From Aureispira anguillae (lineage in GTDB: Bacteria > Bacteroidota > Bacteroidia > Chitinophagales > Saprospiraceae): DNA of 64,000 nt. Each line of letters opens with the position of its first letter. Positions within the stretch are counted from its first letter, which is position 1. Positions 61,462-64,000 of this stretch are shown piece after piece. The translations under genes and the position numbers were made by a program. The stretch spans positions 4,948,001-5,012,000 of the forward strand of contig NZ_AP026867.1 of assembly GCF_026000115.1 (NCBI RefSeq). The letters run 5' to 3'. Below the pieces are notes generated by a model. That model made no database searches. It saw nothing but the letters and a program-made list of their open reading frames with translations, and was not told the DNA's origin.

Positions 61462-61495
61462 TTCGTCTAACTTCTAGAAGTTAGACGAATTTTTT
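61462..61495. terminator. Terminator of rpmH (also faces the convergent lipoprotein gene)
   Basis: A 28-base perfect palindrome (TTCGTCTAACTTCT with AGAAGTTAGACGAA, 61462-61489) followed by six T residues on the plus strand and A residues on the other side. Confidence 0.85.
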
Positions 61496-61523
61496 AGGTT
61501 ATACTTAACACTAAAAAAGCTAT

Positions 61524-61934
61524 TTAGTTAGCCTCTAGCGTTTCTTTAGTCATGTGCACTAGCCATTGTTTGTCTACTTTTTTGAGTAACAAAACTTCTG
61601 TTTCCAACACGCCCAATTCGTCGCAACAAACTTGGCATTTGGCCAACTCCCCCTCTATCTCGCAAGTTGTTTTTTTGAGCAATTTCAGTCTTTCCTCCAT
61701 TCCTGCTAAAGCTATAGCACGTTCTTCTTCTGGCAATAGGTCATCTAAATTCTGCAACAAACTAAGGACTTCTTGAGTGGCTACAGTCCCCACTCGTTTG
61801 GCTTGTTCGTAGTCATGCTTCCCCAAGGCTTTATAAAACGCAAGGGTTACTTTTTTGGGATTTTTGTAATTGATTTTTTGCACCGTTCCACAGCTACTAA
61901 TCATTATAATGATACTTATAGCCACCATTTTCAT
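61524..61934 (-). CDS. Hypothetical lipoprotein
   Basis: The ATG at 61934 gives 136 residues and a standard lipoprotein signal (MKMVAISIIIMISSC; Cys15 lipidated); a GTG start at 61949 would add five. The mature part starts with a basic linker, then helix-rich NPKKVTLAFYKALGKHDYEQAKRVGTVATQEVLSLLQNL, followed by EGELAKCQVCCDELGVLETEVLLLKKVDKQWLVHMTKE. This looks like an NTF2-like/DUF4878 fold (FYKAL...DYEQAKR start and LLKKVDKQWLVH end). Three cysteines (KCQVCC) are close together. Probably outer-membrane lipoprotein; function unknown. Confidence 0.75.
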   Translation of the reverse strand: MKMVAISIIIMISSCGTVQKINYKNPKKVTLAFYKALGKHDYEQAKRVGTVATQEVLSLLQNLDDLLPEEERAIALAGMEERLKLLKKTTCEIEGELAKCQVCCDELGVLETEVLLLKKVDKQWLVHMTKETLEAN

Positions 61935-62017
61935 TAAACTCCTAGTCACTTTTTTTTATATACTTAACGACTAAAAATTAAGCGTACAAGACGAGTAATT
62001 CTTAGTAGATGATTGAA

Positions 62018-62626
62018 TTAAACGATGCGTTTCCCTTTAATATAAGCTCGTACCCAATAGTTGATCCCCATAGATGTTTCTACAATTCCTCGACTACTAG
62101 AAGCATGAATAAATCGAATAGCAGCAGGGTTACTTACATCGGTTACAATGCCTACATGGTTAATTCGACCAGGGGTTCCTGTTGCAAAAAACACCAAATC
62201 TCCAGGTTGTAAATTTGATTTATCAACAGCCTGCCCAATCATAGCCTGATCTCTAGAAACTCTAGGAAGTTGCAGCCCTATTGCTCTAAAACTAGTTTGT
62301 GTAAAACCAGAGCAATCCATCCCACTATGCGAAACGCCGCCAGTACGATAAGGCACACCATAATAAGATCGAGCTGTTTTGAGCAAGGCATCTATTTTTA
62401 GTCTTCTCGCATTAACGGCACTACCACTATTATTGCCTGATCCTCCTACAACTGCCGTGGTATCTCCCACTACAGGGTTGGTTGTTGTCCTATTGCCACT
62501 AGAACGTTTCTTTGACAACTCCTCTAAAAAGACCGCAAACTCTTTTCCGTAACGTCTAAGGTCTACAACAGCACTTGTTTTTTTTCCTTGATTATCATAA
62601 ATAAATTGTATACCTCTTAATCGCAT
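62018..62626 (-). CDS. NlpC/P60 (C40) peptidase with antitoxin-like N-terminus
   Basis: 202 residues without a recognisable signal peptide. The C-terminal domain (about 80-200) is NlpC/P60 with nucleophile C105 in GMDCSGFTQ, catalytic H about 155 in NHVGIVTD and third residue H about 171 in FIHASSS; it should hydrolyse cell-wall peptides such as gamma-D-Glu to mDAP bonds. The N-terminal 43 residues (LRGIQFIYDNQGKKTSAVVD, then LRRYGKEFAVFLEEL) resemble the first strand-helix of Phd/YefM or RelB antitoxins. A Gly/Asn/Thr-rich linker (about 44-70) joins the two. Export may use a non-classical route, or the protein may act in the cytosol; this is unresolved. Confidence 0.82.
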   Translation of the reverse strand: MRLRGIQFIYDNQGKKTSAVVDLRRYGKEFAVFLEELSKKRSSGNRTTTNPVVGDTTAVVGGSGNNSGSAVNARRLKIDALLKTARSYYGVPYRTGGVSHSGMDCSGFTQTSFRAIGLQLPRVSRDQAMIGQAVDKSNLQPGDLVFFATGTPGRINHVGIVTDVSNPAAIRFIHASSSRGIVETSMGINYWVRAYIKGKRIV

Positions 62627-63244
62627 GGTATTTATTTTTTAATTAGAAAATTTTCCTTTGATACGCATTCAAAGCTAATCAACACTTCTCTCTATTTTCT
62701 TTGTCCAATACCATCCTATCCATTTTAATTTATGGAGATGATAACAAAGAACAATTGCACCAAAATTCATTGGGGGTTGTCAAAAGAAGCCTGTTTTTTT
62801 AGCCCTAATTGTTTTTAAATGTACTTGCTTTTTAATGAAAAAAAAAATTTTCTCCCTTCCTTCATTAAGAAGTTTATTATTTTTTCCTTTTAATAGACTT
62901 ATTCTATGATTCTCTTTTCAAACGCTAGAGCGGAGAATACTTTAGATTATTATCTAACAATAAATATTAGAAAAAGTGTACCTTAGATTTCACTTCACAC
63001 TAAAAACATTGTTGGCAGTATTAGATCTATGTTTTATTCGTAAGTGATTTATTAAAGGCTACACACGCTAAAACAACTCTAAATAAGCAATTTAAACAGC
63101 GATAAATTGGAGCTAAAAAAGAAGAGTTGTTACAATTCTAAAGCGGTATCGTAGTATATGCTACAAGTTTAATAGTTGATCATTTTCTGTTATGAATAGT
63201 TTTTGGAACCATTCATAAGTCACCACTCATAATTTATAAGTATT
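62627..63244. other. Long AT-rich intergenic region upstream of yicC
   Basis: About 618 bases. No credible coding frame (longest convincing frame below 30 residues), repeat or structured RNA seen. It must hold the promoters of both flanking genes. Confidence 0.4.
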
Positions 63245-64000
63245 ATGTTGTATTCCATGACGGGTTTTGGACGTGCTGAAAAAACCACACCTTCTCAACG
63301 CATAGTTGTTGAAATAAAGAGCATTAATAGTAAAAGTTTTGATTTGCGTACAAGAATATCTAGTCAGTATCAAAGCAAAGAAATTGAACTAAGAAAGTTA
63401 ATCAATAGCAACTTGATACGGGGTAAAGTAGACCTTACGTTAACCGTTGAAAACACCCTAGAAAATGACCATGCCATCAACAAACAAGCCTTTGATAATT
63501 ATTACGAAGATCTAATGAAAATTGCCAATAAGCACAACATCAGCAATGGCGATTTGCTCTATACCGTTACTCGCCTGCCTGGTGTAATCGTTCAAAACAA
63601 CGATGCTGTTGACGAAAATGCTTGGGAAGTTATTCTAGAAGTCATTGAAGAAGCATTAGCCGCTCTTAATCATTATAGAGCAGATGAAGGCAGTGCAACC
63701 TTTGACGATATTCTGTCCCATATTAGGCAAATAGAAACCTTGTTAACCAAAGTAGATCCAGCAGAAGAAGAGCGAATTGAAAAAATTAAGACACGTCTTC
63801 TTTCTAGTTTGGAACAATTACAGGTAAAAGGTAGAGTGGATGAAAATCGCTTAGAGCAAGAGATGATTTATTATCTTGATAAATTTGATTTGAACGAAGA
63901 GAAAGTTCGCCTTCAGCAACATTGCTCCTATTTTGTAGATGAACTCGAAAAGAAAACGCCATCCAAAGGCAAAAAGCTCAATTTTATTCTACAAGAAATT
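63245..64000 (+). CDS. yicC: YicC family protein, partial (C-terminus off the window)
   Basis: 252 codons are visible from ATG at 63245 to the edge. The start MLYSMTGFGRAEKT followed by VVEIKSINSKSFDLRTRIS is the family signature; the central part (INSNLIRGKVDLTLTVEN) and the coiled region with RVDENRLEQEMIYYLDKFDLNEEKVRLQQHCSYF also match. YicC proteins are endoribonucleases or modulators of RNA turnover in the cytosol; the C-terminal conserved block (a DUF1732 region, beginning about FILQEI) runs past the edge. About 40 residues are expected to be missing. Confidence 0.92.
   Translation, partial: MLYSMTGFGRAEKTTPSQRIVVEIKSINSKSFDLRTRISSQYQSKEIELRKLINSNLIRGKVDLTLTVENTLENDHAINKQAFDNYYEDLMKIANKHNISNGDLLYTVTRLPGVIVQNNDAVDENAWEVILEVIEEALAALNHYRADEGSATFDDILSHIRQIETLLTKVDPAEEERIEKIKTRLLSSLEQLQVKGRVDENRLEQEMIYYLDKFDLNEEKVRLQQHCSYFVDELEKKTPSKGKKLNFILQEI

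Overview
The window looks like a chromosomal segment of an AT-rich bacterium of the phylum Bacteroidota. The evidence is: four proteins that end in, or resemble, type IX secretion (T9SS) sorting domains; AAA+/STAND and WD40 architecture; tandem ExbD genes; hybrid histidine kinases with an AraC output domain; and promoters of the TTTG-N19-TAnnTTTG type, best seen upstream of rpmH. Genes have little Shine-Dalgarno signal and many end in long perfect hairpins. The gene set (phosphatidylcholine synthase, large mosaic secreted proteins, an eCIS-cargo-like N-terminus) would suit a marine Saprospiria member such as an Aureispira relative, but that placement is inference. No phage, insertion sequence, CRISPR array or rRNA operon was seen.

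Layout. 1-5.4 kb, minus strand: a partial membrane protein, an NHL-repeat T9SS protein, an NtrC-type regulator lacking its DNA-binding domain, a CoA-binding protein and a CHT1-like choline transporter. The transporter is divergent from a phosphatidylcholine synthase gene (5.5-6.3 kb). 6.8-13.3 kb: methionine aminopeptidase, an ABC-F protein, a lipoprotein and valyl-tRNA synthetase. 13.5-15.3 kb: an accessory-looking pair of overlapping unknown genes. 15.4-20.8 kb: two paralogous hybrid histidine kinases. 21.2-23.0 kb: three related small exported proteins. 23.2-25.9 kb: ferrochelatase, a small or decayed membrane gene, and a secreted papain-fold peptidase. 26.6-32.1 kb: a 1852-residue mosaic surface protein. 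32.2-36.4 kb: an ECF sigma factor with a membrane partner and two exported proteins. 36.7-38.0 kb: a dicarboxylate/glutamate symporter. 38.2-46.1 kb: a 59-residue protein, a TerB-like protein, a lipoprotein, an outer-membrane barrel and a STAND/WD40 sensor protein. 46.5-50.1 kb: murA, an alpha/beta hydrolase and a MORN-like lipoprotein. 50.5-53.7 kb: an exbB/exbD operon with three exbD genes, followed by tRNA-Ser(GGA). 54.4-64 kb: an HSDL2-like dehydrogenase, a second large T9SS protein, a DUF4230 protein, a HAD phosphatase, rpmH, a lipoprotein, an NlpC/P60 protein and the start of a YicC-family gene.

How the genes work together. The clearest functional unit is the divergent choline importer and phosphatidylcholine synthase, which together would turn exogenous choline into membrane phosphatidylcholine. 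The ExbB/ExbD cluster would energise outer-membrane processes. The sigma factor and the downstream single-pass membrane protein look like a sigma/anti-sigma pair. The MurA active-site Cys is replaced by Asp, which predicts intrinsic fosfomycin insensitivity. The most novel-looking pieces are the overlapping gene pair at 13.5-15.3 kb, the three-gene cell-envelope cluster at 39.5-46.1 kb, and the fusion of an antitoxin-like N-terminus to an NlpC/P60 domain near 62 kb.
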